A stretch of 13,779 nucleotides of DNA. Source: Holosporales bacterium (lineage in GTDB: Bacteria > Pseudomonadota > Alphaproteobacteria > RUG11792). Position numbers and translations under genes: made by a program. The notes below the pieces were generated by a model. It was not told the origin of the DNA, made no database searches, and worked only from the letters and a program-made list of their open reading frames with translations. The first letter of the stretch is position 1. The number at the start of each line of letters is the position of its first letter. This document shows positions 7,501-13,779 of the stretch, piece after piece. The stretch is taken from contig JAISBC010000004.1 of the NCBI GenBank assembly GCA_031266385.1, forward strand, positions 1 to 13,779, in the 5' to 3' direction.

Positions 7501-7879
7501 TAATGCGGGCCTGAAACCTGAGTTCATGGTGACCGGATCGTACGCAGTTAACGGAGATTATCGCGAGGAATCGACGACCGTAAAGAATAAAAATACTTTG
7601 AAATGTACTCTATCTCCTGGATTATTCATCGTTTCCGAAAAGAAAAAGATAGCATGGTCAGTTGGAGCTAGATGTAATTACGAAATCGGAAAAGAAATGA
7701 AATCTGAATTCAGTGGTGATGATGTTGGGGAAACAAAATTGAAGAGAATGTATGGAGAAGCCCTGTGCTCCGTGAAGTGTGATTTTGCGAAGAACCTTCG
7801 CATGGGCCTTGAGTTTAGCCATCAGTTCTGTGGTCGTCATGGAATAAAGTCTACCATCAGTATAGCAAAGGAATTTTGA
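4547..7879 (+). CDS. Autotransporter-like outer-membrane protein with large passenger domain
   Basis: This 1110-residue protein has the plan of a type Va autotransporter. The N-terminus has a basic start and a hydrophobic run (MWRLLLLITARTICSISS, residues 11-28), a plausible though untypical signal peptide. Residues about 35-820 form an acidic, Gly/Asn/Asp-rich passenger with short beta-strand phrases such as GGVDIRNGGSLFLP and GDFFIEDGATFHI, as in right-handed beta-helices. Residues about 830-1110 look like a beta-barrel: a linker helix (IHQSLINSAVGFHGYVF), then FWDKTYSGKVDTK and alternating polar/hydrophobic strands, ending in Phe, as expected for BAM-dependent insertion. The barrel part has seven Cys, which is unusual. 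An in-frame TAA lies 18 bases before ATG 4547 and no Shine-Dalgarno sequence is visible. The internal ATG at 4577 is an alternative start, also without one. The passenger family is not recognised; a surface or adhesin role is inferred from architecture only. Confidence 0.8.
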   Translation: MSKSHFLQRSMWRLLLLITARTICSISSSTGFGGNGVYTANITLDGEQIDSIDLDGNDVETTDTEKYILQTGRRKLTILPRVTRSGDTKKKYVTLHDESGEEFTAQVRDDNKAKFIFIDQPLDMKTVDIGPNDGVVLLEGGALTAGMNRGNRRRGTGRSWINRGFVTIGRQDDVDADINLFAADDGLFGVDDIPAVFWRNEGKVVVGGTATIGTPNGSTINKGGVDIRNGGSLFLPYGTRVVNSGQFNLSGGFFGDVLLDRGGTLNIYNRRSGYHERSDIIGSDLRGRPFDPPNQARNDLADGGPENNPPGADRFFDILDEATGGLWGKVIDRDGSTVLWDPEDQDTPDDFAREKGINVFNEDGLALTDLGFGDAVFVGPNQSVTINRSIESDIGDGAILDEPIQKMDSAFYSILGYTSYDPVEEYGETDPVDPSTSIVQDVGAETTVQYNNDNSWFNGVFRVKSGVAEFTASGAVPGGDIYIENGSSFIWHGGAKDKNNRPTIFLSDDSKLTFNLNVDSIFSVYGKIQSTPGAELHFEKGIIYIKNDCSGYQGDFFIEDGATFHIRTDGDHKGKMFGGRLKSNGNVTLLTNQGVSPLTLTSGTLTLMRDEADATVESFIVQDLSVGEDAVVNADLEDAFIDNLLLSGTLNASKNATFYNADIAGGTCKLMDGVNRLTFTGTTTWGSRLITTDNVIADVTFQALKIRDDHDMLWELDLDPQTNTADHMTVGEMFFTGDSSLVIDKFKLLSSPTAESHVFEVLSILNNGNYPNIRIDAKDEVTGTLGIYKLYAEGGPGCITLRIPDAAFRDATPIQLSTIQDSVVPLKSIHQSLINSAVGFHGYVFDESKVNLGKYRFWDKTYSGKVDTKLSDTKIDNTEYGTIFGCDFRSAKFDDDTYFMPTVFFNYSTGRSAYDEEGKSKKGRVEKYMFGVKGSLFAGNNIFEAIGSYGFIGSNLKELGIKKSKLHSNIFSVSAKISRYCGITNNAGLKPEFMVTGSYAVNGDYREESTTVKNKNTLKCTLSPGLFIVSEKKKIAWSVGARCNYEIGKEMKSEFSGDDVGETKLKRMYGEALCSVKCDFAKNLRMGLEFSHQFCGRHGIKSTISIAKEF

Positions 7880-7981
7880 GTGTTTTTCAGCCAAGGCTAG
7901 ATGAAACATCGAGACATTTACTTTACTAGTTGATGAATGGAGTAGTATATCTTCATAAAGATTTGCTAGATGAGTCACCAC

Positions 7982-8246
7982 ATGGAATGTTTTCCACATT
8001 GCCAATCAACATTTCTCGTCAAAAATGGAAGGACAATCTGGAAAAAAACCAGCTCTACAGATGCAAAGACTGCAATAGAATCAGGAAAAGCACATAGGCA
8101 AGAGCCGACAGCAAAAGATCATAAAAGACCGAACTATCCTTGTATACTCCATGGAATCAGTGGGATTACGCAGCATCGGAAGACTTCTTGGAGTCAGCAC
8201 CGTGTCCGTGATGGAGTATATTAGGAGATCTATTCAGTTGAAATGA
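7982..8246 (+). pseudogene. Decayed IS1-type InsA fragment (zinc-ribbon and helix-turn-helix)
   Basis: Reading across three frames restores one InsA-like protein of about 85 residues. Frame 1 from ATG 7982 gives MECFPHCQSTFLVKNG. After a one-base loss near 8029, frame 2 gives KDNLEKNQLYRCKDCNR, the second half of a Cys-type zinc ribbon. After another one-base shift near 8095, frame 3 gives KDRTILVYS (from about 8130) and then GLRSIGRLLGVSTVSVMEYI, a helix-turn-helix typical of IS1-family InsA. The catalytic DDE part (InsB) is missing, so this is an inactive remnant. It fills most of the gap between the autotransporter stop and the lolD stop, and its last codons overlap the 3' end of lolD on the other strand. 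IS1 is my best family match by motif; a related zinc-ribbon transposase family cannot be excluded. Confidence 0.8.
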
Positions 8247-8919
8247 TTCTGTCCATTCGTTCGGCTAGGCCAAGATTATGAGTGGCCATAAAAATGGAGA
8301 CACCAAAATTATCTGCCAAACTCAGAAATAAATCGAAAATGACATCGGCCGTTTTAGGATCTAAATTCCCGGTCGGTTCATCGGCTATTATAATATTCGG
8401 ATTATTGGAGAGGGCCCTCGCGATCGCCACACGTTGTCTCTCTCCCCCGGATAACTGAGATGGTTTATGATGAAAGCGATGATCCAATCCGACCGATCGC
8501 AGTAGATCTTTCGCTCTGTCCTCGGCGTCCTTCCGCGGCACCCCCTTTATCAGCCGTGAAATAATAACATTTTCCAGGGCGCTAAACTCAGGTAATAGAT
8601 TATGAGATTGATAGACGAACCCTATATTATCTCTCCTGATTTTGGCCTTTTCATCATCCGACAGAGAGCTAGCCTTCCTGCCATTTATAAAAACGGACCC
8701 GCTCGTAGGGCGCTCGAGGAGAGCCGCTATCTGCAGGATCGTCGATTTCCCGGTTCCGCTAGCCCCAACGAGGGCAATCTTTTCACTTGTATGAATTACG
8801 GCGCTGAAATCTTGGAGAACACGGATCGAGTATTCTCCAGATCGAAAATCCATCGATATTTCCTGGAGCCTTAGGACCTCTACCACTCCTCCAACATCGG
8901 ATTCTATCGTACTAGCCAT
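8230..8919 (-). CDS. lolD: Lipoprotein-releasing ABC transporter ATPase LolD
   Basis: ATPase of the LolCDE complex, which extracts outer-membrane lipoproteins from the inner membrane and passes them to LolA. Visible elements: Walker A GASGTGKS (residues 52-59), Q-loop FVYQSHNLLPEF (101-112), signature LSGGERQR (156-163), Walker B IIIADEPTGNLD (176-187) and the H-loop His of MATHN (His214). The 229 residues and the phrase LAERMDRI match LolD better than MacB or FtsE. The C-terminus is abnormal: after MDRII, where the family usually has a short L-x-DG tail, it reads STE and stops, exactly where the IS1-type remnant abuts. The final strand may therefore have been replaced by insertion or deletion, probably without loss of the ATPase core. 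The start ATG 8919 shares one base with the murD stop (TGATG), so translation is probably coupled. The partner genes lolC and lolE are not in the window. Confidence 0.9.
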   Translation of the reverse strand: MASTIESDVGGVVEVLRLQEISMDFRSGEYSIRVLQDFSAVIHTSEKIALVGASGTGKSTILQIAALLERPTSGSVFINGRKASSLSDDEKAKIRRDNIGFVYQSHNLLPEFSALENVIISRLIKGVPRKDAEDRAKDLLRSVGLDHRFHHKPSQLSGGERQRVAIARALSNNPNIIIADEPTGNLDPKTADVIFDLFLSLADNFGVSIFMATHNLGLAERMDRIISTE

Positions 8920-10232
8920 CAGACGATCATCTCCACGGCCTTCGTAAATTCGTCTCCTCTATGCTCGAAACTATCGAACTGATCAAAGCTAGAGCACATC
9001 GGAGATAATAGTACCACGACCGATCCTGATTCTTCCACGGCATCCTTATACGCGAGGTGTATAGCACTCAACATCGTTTTACAATCTACCGTACTTTTGA
9101 TTCCATCGAAAGTCTGTGTAAATTCTTCAGCACTTTCCCCGAATAAATAAATTTTCTGGACGCTGGTGAGGTATTCTCCGATCGAATTCATGACGTTGAC
9201 ATTCTTACTCCTCCCTCCGACGAGCCAGAAAATTTTGAATCCAACGAATGTGGCCAATGCTTTAGCGGCCGATTCTGGATTCGTCGCCTTGCTATCATTG
9301 ACGAATAAAACATTCCCTACTTTTTTAACGATATTGAGCCGATGTGGAAGGGGACGGAAGGAACGAATACTCCTGACGATCAGGTGATCGGGAATTCCGC
9401 AACGTCGACAGATAGAATAAGCGAATGCGATATTTTGATAATTGTGTTGCCCGATGAGGGCCGGGACATCGGATAGGTCCAAAATTGGAGTCTTTGTGCT
9501 TCCGATCATTGCCCTCTCGAAGACGTATACATCGGCCTGCGGAGAATGTTTGGCCGAGACCTTTATAACATCCTCACTGAACCCGTATTTTTCGGATGTG
9601 AGGCTATCTTCCAGGGACAGGATCTTGGTCTGTGCATTCTCGAATAATCTGTGCTTAGCATCCACATAATTCCCAAAATCTCCGTGAAATGTAAGGTGAT
9701 CGGGTTCTATGTTTAGGATACATCCGATCTCAAATTTTAAATACCGTGAACTCGCCAATTCATAGGAAGACATCTCGAAAATATATATTTCAGCTTTAGG
9801 CAAATCGAAATATGGAATTCCGATATTGCCGCCGAGCTGCACATCGGCTCCACTATCCTTCATTATGTGATACGTCAGAGCCGCCGTCGTCGATTTTCCG
9901 TTGGTTCCCGTAATGCCCACTATCCGAGCCTCCGGATTATGCAGCATAAAAACATCGAAGGCGGAGATTACGGGAATTTTCGCGACCCCCAGATCTTTGA
10001 TGATGGAGTGGGAATTGTGCGGCATACACGGGATGGACGGGCTCTTGACCGCGAGATCAATATCGGATAAGCGATTTGATTTTAACCTCTGCGGGATATT
10101 GGCCTTAAAATCATCATATACAGATACGTTATGACCATTATTTTTTAAAAAACTGTAAACCGATTTACCGGTCGCCCCATAACCGATAATCAGTATATTC
10201 TTCTTGGAGGCGAAAAAAGCTTCATTGATCAC
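8919..10232 (-). CDS. murD: UDP-N-acetylmuramoylalanine--D-glutamate ligase
   Basis: Cytoplasmic Mur ligase that adds D-glutamate to UDP-MurNAc-L-Ala using ATP, in peptidoglycan precursor synthesis. Motifs, numbered from the GTG start: N-terminal nucleotide-binding turn ILIIGYGATGKS (14-25), ATP P-loop GITGTNGKST (106-115), FEMSSYEL (153-160), the DHLTFHGDFGNYVDAKHRLF block with the Lys expected to be carbamylated, NDSKATNPESA, and the C-terminal LLSPMCSSFDQFDSFEHRG close to the MurD consensus. The frame stays open up to a TTG at 10277. I prefer GTG 10232 because GGAAG lies ten bases upstream and the resulting 437 residues match the usual MurD length. The protein ends one base into lolD, forming a two-gene unit. 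Its presence implies that the organism still makes peptidoglycan precursors. Confidence 0.92.
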   Translation of the reverse strand: MINEAFFASKKNILIIGYGATGKSVYSFLKNNGHNVSVYDDFKANIPQRLKSNRLSDIDLAVKSPSIPCMPHNSHSIIKDLGVAKIPVISAFDVFMLHNPEARIVGITGTNGKSTTAALTYHIMKDSGADVQLGGNIGIPYFDLPKAEIYIFEMSSYELASSRYLKFEIGCILNIEPDHLTFHGDFGNYVDAKHRLFENAQTKILSLEDSLTSEKYGFSEDVIKVSAKHSPQADVYVFERAMIGSTKTPILDLSDVPALIGQHNYQNIAFAYSICRRCGIPDHLIVRSIRSFRPLPHRLNIVKKVGNVLFVNDSKATNPESAAKALATFVGFKIFWLVGGRSKNVNVMNSIGEYLTSVQKIYLFGESAEEFTQTFDGIKSTVDCKTMLSAIHLAYKDAVEESGSVVVLLSPMCSSFDQFDSFEHRGDEFTKAVEMIV

Positions 10233-10265
10233 GGGCAACACGCTTCCAAAAACGATGCGACGGTC

Positions 10266-10295
10266 ATGAAACAACAATCACGGTATCAATGTCAA
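10266..10295 (-). promoter_or_regulatory. Candidate promoter for murD-lolD
   Basis: On the minus strand an exact -35 consensus TTGACA (10295-10290) is followed after 18 bases by TTTCAT (10271-10266), a 4 of 6 match to the -10. The predicted start near 10258 fits the preferred murD GTG at 10232 but would lie inside the gene if the upstream TTG (10277) were used. The weak -10 keeps confidence low. Confidence 0.3.
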
Positions 10296-10419
10296 TCCCT
10301 GGATTGTTCAAATTCCTCACATGGATAGATTACAGCAATTAACAAACATTCACTAAAATTTGAAACAAAAACATACTCCTTTTCTGCAATAAGGTAATCA
10401 AGTAGGACGTAACAACAAA

Positions 10420-10435
10420 TATACGCATATACGCA
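10420..10435 (+). repeat. Tandem 8-bp repeat TATACGCA x2 just upstream of a promoter
   Basis: TATACGCA occurs twice head to tail (10420-10427 and 10428-10435), ending four bases before the -35 element at 10440. Placement at about -55 to -40 suits an activator or regulator binding site. The 11-mer formed by the repeat and its junction (TATACGCATAT, 10420-10430) also occurs in inverse orientation at 4373-4383, in the other major intergenic region. No binding protein can be named from the sequence. Confidence 0.35.
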
Positions 10436-10439
10436 AGGC

Positions 10440-10468
10440 TTGATAAAACTGAGAACATGAGATATAAT
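10440..10468 (+). promoter_or_regulatory. Near-consensus sigma70-type promoter for the repeat-protein gene
   Basis: TTGATA (10440-10445), exactly 17 bases, then a perfect TATAAT (10463-10468). Transcription should start near 10475, about 28 bases before the TTG start codon at 10503 and just ahead of the AAGGGAG ribosome binding site (10491-10497). This is the best promoter in the window and suggests strong expression of the gene that follows. Confidence 0.75.
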
Positions 10469-10502
10469 CGCCAAAGTGAAAGTATAGACTAAGGGAGTTC
10501 CA

Positions 10503-12740
10503 TTGCTAGGTGGGAGGGAGGCTTTCAAGTGGAACTATCATAATATGAGAAATAAGCTTACAGTAATTCCTCTGATTCTGGCGGTAAATTTTAAGGTTCT
10601 GGACCTATGTTCGGATGTTAGTGATTTACAGGCGAGCAATAGAACACTATCTGAGCAACCACATCTGAGGAAAACAGCAGAAATGGTCCATAAGGATGCT
10701 CGCTTTGTCCCAAAAGGCAAGCAAGGGGCAGGAGCAGAGCAACACGGTCTATTTGAAAATAGAATGCAAGAGCTCACAGCACTGGATCTAGCCCTCATCA
10801 AGATCACCAACCAGGAATGCACCCCAAGTGTACAAGAGGCTCATGTGGCATTCGGACTACAACTTGCTTCTTTCCAAGTATACTTACACACTATGAGTCA
10901 CGATCAAAGAGATAGAGACAAAGCAGACAGAAAGGCCGAAGGATGGGCAATTGAATTATTAAAGACTTGGTATAACAGACCCACAAAATACCAATTGTCC
11001 CTGGCGGTATTTTGCGCCTTAGAGGGACTAGCAGCAAAAGGACATCTAACAGCCGAGATAACCGGTAACGATATCCTAACAGAAATAAGGGAATTAAGTC
11101 TCCCCGTTCATCCTGAAGTTAGAAGAGTTCTCAGTCACCTCAAGCTCCGCACCCCCCCATACGCACTGGAGACTATGCGCACTAGGCAGCTAGAAGGATA
11201 CGGACAGTACCCGAGGTTAGTCAGAAAAGAGGATGTACAACGCCTCATTCCAAGAACAGGTGTTTATAACCCGAAATTAGAAACAAAGTATGGGCTGAAT
11301 CCAGCCCCAAGAGCAGCAGTGCAGCAGGCTCCACCCAGGAGACGAGTCCCTCCACCCCCACCAGCAAACACTGCAGCATTGATAAGAAAACTGGAAGAGC
11401 TGGTATCATTGAGCAGGAATGATGATAGATTAGTCCCAAAAGGCAAGAAAGGGGCAGGAGAAGAGCAACACAGACTACTCGAAAGTAGAAGGAAAGAGCA
11501 AGACGACCTGTCTACCTTACTACAACAGACCGACAGAATTAACTGCACCCCGCTTGTCAGAGATGGTTATGTGATATACGGACAAAAACTCGCGGCTCAA
11601 CACATATACATGAATACAATGAGTCATGATCAACGAGATCGCGACATAGAAAACAGAGCGATCGCAGAAGAGCTAAAAGAACTATTACGGAGATGGTATA
11701 ATCTATACACAACCTACCAATTAGCCGTAGCGGTGTTTTGCGCAGTCGAGGGACTAGCAGCAAAAGGACATATACCAGGCGAGATAAAAGGTAACGATAT
11801 CCTACCAGAAATAAGGGAGCTAGGACTCCCAGTCCATCCTGACGTTCTAGGAGTTCTCAGACATCTCAAGATCCCCACACCTCCCTTCCTCAGGAGGGCT
11901 ATGGAAGTCAGGCAACGAGAAAGATACCGTCGGTACCAGAGGTTGATTAGAAAAGAGGATGTACAACGCCTCATTCCAAGAGCAGGTGCTTATGAAGCAG
12001 TATCAAAGTTTGGGATGAATCCAGCACCAAGAGCAGCAGTGCAGGCAGTTCCACCTCGTCAAACAGAGCCAGCCCAAGCCAAGCCAACGAAAATCCCATC
12101 CATAGTTCGGAAAAGAGCAGAGCCTGGCAGAGTTCACACTGGCAGGGGAGGTAGAGGTACTGAAGCCAATAGAAGAACTAGCCGATCTCCAGTACCAGTG
12201 GCCATCTGGCAACTAGGAGAGGAAATTGTTGGAGCAAGGGTCAGAGAAGCATCAACCCGGCAACTTGATCGACAGTTGCGTAGAGCCCAAGCGGCGTACC
12301 ATGATATAAAGAATAGGGACGACGCCTACGCGGTGTATCTTGCATACAGACTGGGGACACAAGTAGGAGTTATATATACGGCCGCTCATATATATATGGC
12401 TAATCCCGAACCCTTACTACGCCAGATCGGAGACCCGTTAGACAGGGGTCGGGCACGCAATTCAGTGGCAGAGGCGTATCAATTGGGGAGGGAAAATGGA
12501 GAATTCCAGGTGCACGGCTCTGGAGAAAACCATACTCTAACCACAAGCATGGCAAAGACATGCAGAGATATTGGCTATCATCCTAAGTTCATCCCGAGGA
12601 GCCTCCTAGGTACGGAGTTACGCAATCCTCCATTAGCGAGGAGGGTAGTTGAAGACTTAGCTCGAAGATATCCATCCCTCGAGAAATATAGGTCACAGTG
12701 GGATTCGAGACCGTCGGAACGCGCCCTCACGGGGAGATAG
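10503..12740 (+). CDS. Putative exported protein with two long tandem repeats and a third diverged module
   Basis: This 745-residue protein is of no family I recognise. The TTG start is chosen because AAGGGAG lies five bases upstream; ATG 10545 (MRNKLTVIPLILAV) is the alternative. Either way a basic segment precedes a short hydrophobic stretch (residues 19-30), so export by a weak signal peptide is possible but unproven. Residues about 66-275 and 308-517 are tandem copies offset by exactly 242 residues, sharing VPKGK, TMSHDQRDRD, VFCA-EGLAAKGH, LPVHP and the exact KEDVQRLIPR. Proline-rich linkers follow each copy (PPPPP near 279). Residues about 565-745 look like a diverged third copy (AAHIYMAN; GYHPKFIP and then RNPPLARRVVE parallel LPVHP and the PP region). 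The protein is Arg/Lys-rich with mostly helical modules. It has its own promoter and hairpin terminator and stands next to IS debris. A secreted host-directed protein is conceivable, but the function is unknown. Confidence 0.75.
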   Translation: MLGGREAFKWNYHNMRNKLTVIPLILAVNFKVLDLCSDVSDLQASNRTLSEQPHLRKTAEMVHKDARFVPKGKQGAGAEQHGLFENRMQELTALDLALIKITNQECTPSVQEAHVAFGLQLASFQVYLHTMSHDQRDRDKADRKAEGWAIELLKTWYNRPTKYQLSLAVFCALEGLAAKGHLTAEITGNDILTEIRELSLPVHPEVRRVLSHLKLRTPPYALETMRTRQLEGYGQYPRLVRKEDVQRLIPRTGVYNPKLETKYGLNPAPRAAVQQAPPRRRVPPPPPANTAALIRKLEELVSLSRNDDRLVPKGKKGAGEEQHRLLESRRKEQDDLSTLLQQTDRINCTPLVRDGYVIYGQKLAAQHIYMNTMSHDQRDRDIENRAIAEELKELLRRWYNLYTTYQLAVAVFCAVEGLAAKGHIPGEIKGNDILPEIRELGLPVHPDVLGVLRHLKIPTPPFLRRAMEVRQRERYRRYQRLIRKEDVQRLIPRAGAYEAVSKFGMNPAPRAAVQAVPPRQTEPAQAKPTKIPSIVRKRAEPGRVHTGRGGRGTEANRRTSRSPVPVAIWQLGEEIVGARVREASTRQLDRQLRRAQAAYHDIKNRDDAYAVYLAYRLGTQVGVIYTAAHIYMANPEPLLRQIGDPLDRGRARNSVAEAYQLGRENGEFQVHGSGENHTLTTSMAKTCRDIGYHPKFIPRSLLGTELRNPPLARRVVEDLARRYPSLEKYRSQWDSRPSERALTGR
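10700..11325 (+). repeat. First copy of a 726-bp-period intragenic tandem repeat
   Basis: The copy starts near the VPKGK codons and ends near GCAGCAGTGCAG. It aligns with the second copy at a constant offset of 726 bases: GTCCCAAAAGGCAAG at 10707 against 11433, and AAAAGAGGATGTACAACG at 11225 against 11951. The identical offset at both ends means no net insertion or deletion. About 33 consecutive bases are identical around the KEDVQRLIPR codons and 24 around GLAAKGH, so the duplication appears fairly recent. Confidence 0.85.
11426..12051 (+). repeat. Second copy of the 726-bp-period intragenic tandem repeat
   Basis: Partner of the copy beginning near 10700, in frame and in the same orientation. 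Conserved blocks are the VPKGK start, TMSHDQRDRD, FCAVEGLAAKGH, NDIL-EIREL, LPVHP and KEDVQRLIPR. Differences concentrate between these blocks, and the Pro-rich linker before this copy (about 11325-11425) is not part of the matched unit. Confidence 0.85.
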
Positions 12741-12748
12741 TATAGCGA

Positions 12749-12776
12749 GAGAGGATGCGGCTTGGTGTATCCTCTC
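12749..12776 (+). terminator. Hairpin after the repeat-protein gene
   Basis: GAGAGGAT (12749-12756) pairs with ATCCTCTC (12769-12776), extended inward by one G-C and two G-T pairs to a 6-base loop. It begins nine bases after the TAG stop. Only a weak T-run (TTTT, about 15 bases later) follows, so it is an imperfect intrinsic terminator or an mRNA 3'-end stabiliser. Confidence 0.5.
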
Positions 12777-12857
12777 GATAAATAGAATAGTTTTGTATAC
12801 AAATCCTTGTTTTAAACAAATTAATTATTCGTATCCTATATTAACATCACTCTCATA

Positions 12858-13779
12858 CAATCAAATCATCACCCCTCAAGATTATTAACGCGAATAATGG
12901 ATTAGGGCAAGCCCTTGTAAACAGGTGAGATACTGGGTTTTCTATCCATCAATTGGTAAGATACAAGTGTTGAAACAATATGAATAAGCATATTCGTCAC
13001 AGATCTATGTCTCGTATGTTCTATTTCTTTTATTCTTTTTAAATAACCAAATACAGTTTCTATTATTGATCTCTTCCTTAATAATACTTTCTCTTGCATA
13101 TTCATTAATATGTTTTTCATATCCTTCCTTATGCCTGTTACTAGTTTTATTCCTTTATTATATAGTCTCATAAATAGTTCTTTAGATATATATCCTTTAT
13201 CTCCGAATAGAGTCCCTTTGAACTGATTTACAAGTCCTTCTACTGGAACTCTATCATCACAATTACCTAATGAAGTTTAAATCCAAAGAACTATCCCGTA
13301 GATGTTTTCCCTCTTTCCGCTATCCCCTTAAATACTTTATGATTAAATATCCTTTTATTATGACATACTTTTATTGATGTTGAATCTATATAACTAATAT
13401 CACTATTATTTCGTCTTATACAGAGAAACAAAATACATATTATTTGTAAAACTCTTTGTTGAAGTATAACAAATCTTTCATAACTAGGAAGATTAGGGAA
13501 ATCATTTTTGTAGTTCTGCATATATTTTGTATAAAATGCTTTAAAGTTCTTTACTTTTGAATAGTGATACATAAGTATAATTGTTATAATTTCACTTTCA
13601 GATAATCCAGGTGTTATTGTTGGTTTCTTAGTTTTATGACTATGTTCTAGCAAATACTTGCTTGATTCTTGTTCAAGATTTTTACAAAAATCATCTACAA
13701 AACAGTATAATTCTGTGATATTGTCACTCATGGCTAAGGTCCTGCTGGTTTTTAATTCGAGAGTTTCCAATCAAAGATA
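12858..13779 (-). mobile_element. IS982-family insertion sequence remnant, tentative extent
   Basis: This span holds the broken transposase plus flanks. CAATCAAA occurs as a direct repeat at 12858-12865 and 13768-13775 and would fit an 8-base target duplication. However, the terminal inverted repeats just inside (ACCCCTCAAGATTA near 12870 and ACTCTCGAATTA read on the minus strand near 13763) match only loosely. The ends are therefore uncertain, and the right one may lie beyond the window. Confidence 0.4.
12902..13731 (-). pseudogene. Decayed IS982-family transposase
   Basis: Reads on the minus strand from ATG 13731 (MSDNITELYCFVDDFC) to the stop at 12902. The first part contains GLSESEIITIILMYHYS and the first catalytic Asp in SYIDSTSIKVCHNKRI, then KGIAERGKTSTG. 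There a TAG replaces the expected Trp codon, FFGFKLH follows, then a second TAG and a deletion of roughly 15 codons with a frame change. Homology resumes with DDRVPVEGL and FGDKGYISKELF (second Asp), then RKRSIIETVFGYLKRI (catalytic Glu), IEHTRHRS and the C-terminus. All three DDE residues are still encoded, but the two stops and the deletion prevent a full-length product. The region is markedly AT-richer than the neighbouring genes, which fits a foreign element. Confidence 0.88.

Noticed and set aside
10292..10528. Minus-strand 78-codon frame upstream of murD
   Set aside because: It covers the strong plus-strand promoter and ribosome binding site of the repeat-protein gene, has no good start signal and shows no recognisable motif. 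It is most likely chance.
10538..12802. Several minus-strand frames of 60-95 codons opposite the repeat protein
   Set aside because: They mirror the codon bias of the plus-strand gene, recur at equivalent places in the repeat copies and lack start signals.
12793..12818. Short palindromes TTGTATACAA and TTGTTTTAAACAA
   Set aside because: They are short AT-rich palindromes in AT-rich intergenic DNA, with no second copy in the window and no position relative to a promoter that would suggest function.
1..13779. CRISPR array, tRNA or rRNA genes
   Set aside because: I found no regularly spaced repeats and no cloverleaf or conserved rRNA segment in the intergenic stretches on either strand.

Overview
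The window most resembles a fragment of an alphaproteobacterial, probably host-associated (Rickettsiales/Holosporales-like) genome. This is an inference. It rests on a class I (archaeal-type) lysyl-tRNA synthetase, a Gram-negative envelope gene set (MurD, LolD, an autotransporter-like protein with a C-terminal Phe), large exported proteins of unknown family, and decayed insertion sequences. Base composition is moderate over most genes and clearly AT-richer in the IS982 remnant at the right end.

Layout. (1) Positions 1-4230, minus strand: lysK, nrdD and a 57-residue ORF form a tight cluster with overlaps of 11 and 8 bases, driven by a good extended -10 promoter at 4281-4309. The 57-residue ORF carries the whole glycyl-radical motif of class III ribonucleotide reductase, which the 679-residue NrdD lacks, so the reductase is encoded in two pieces. 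Beyond a perfect 11-bp hairpin lies the start of an exported Gly/Pro-rich protein that runs off the left edge. (2) Positions 4231-4546 are a divergent intergenic region. (3) Positions 4547-7879, plus strand: a 1110-residue autotransporter-like protein with seven cysteines in its predicted barrel. (4) Positions 7982-8246: a frameshifted fragment of an IS1-type InsA gene that abuts the 3' end of lolD. (5) Positions 8230 to about 10232, minus strand: murD and lolD, overlapping by one base (TGATG). (6) Positions 10440-12776, plus strand: an isolated transcription unit with a near-consensus promoter, a 745-residue putatively exported protein of two recent 242-residue-period repeats plus a diverged third copy, and a hairpin after the stop. 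(7) Positions 12902-13779, minus strand: a decayed IS982 transposase.

The genes do not form one pathway. The housekeeping genes cover tRNA charging, deoxynucleotide synthesis without oxygen, peptidoglycan precursor synthesis and lipoprotein release. They are interleaved with three lineage-specific exported proteins and two IS remnants. The most notable item is the split class III reductase; next is the modular repeat protein with its own promoter.
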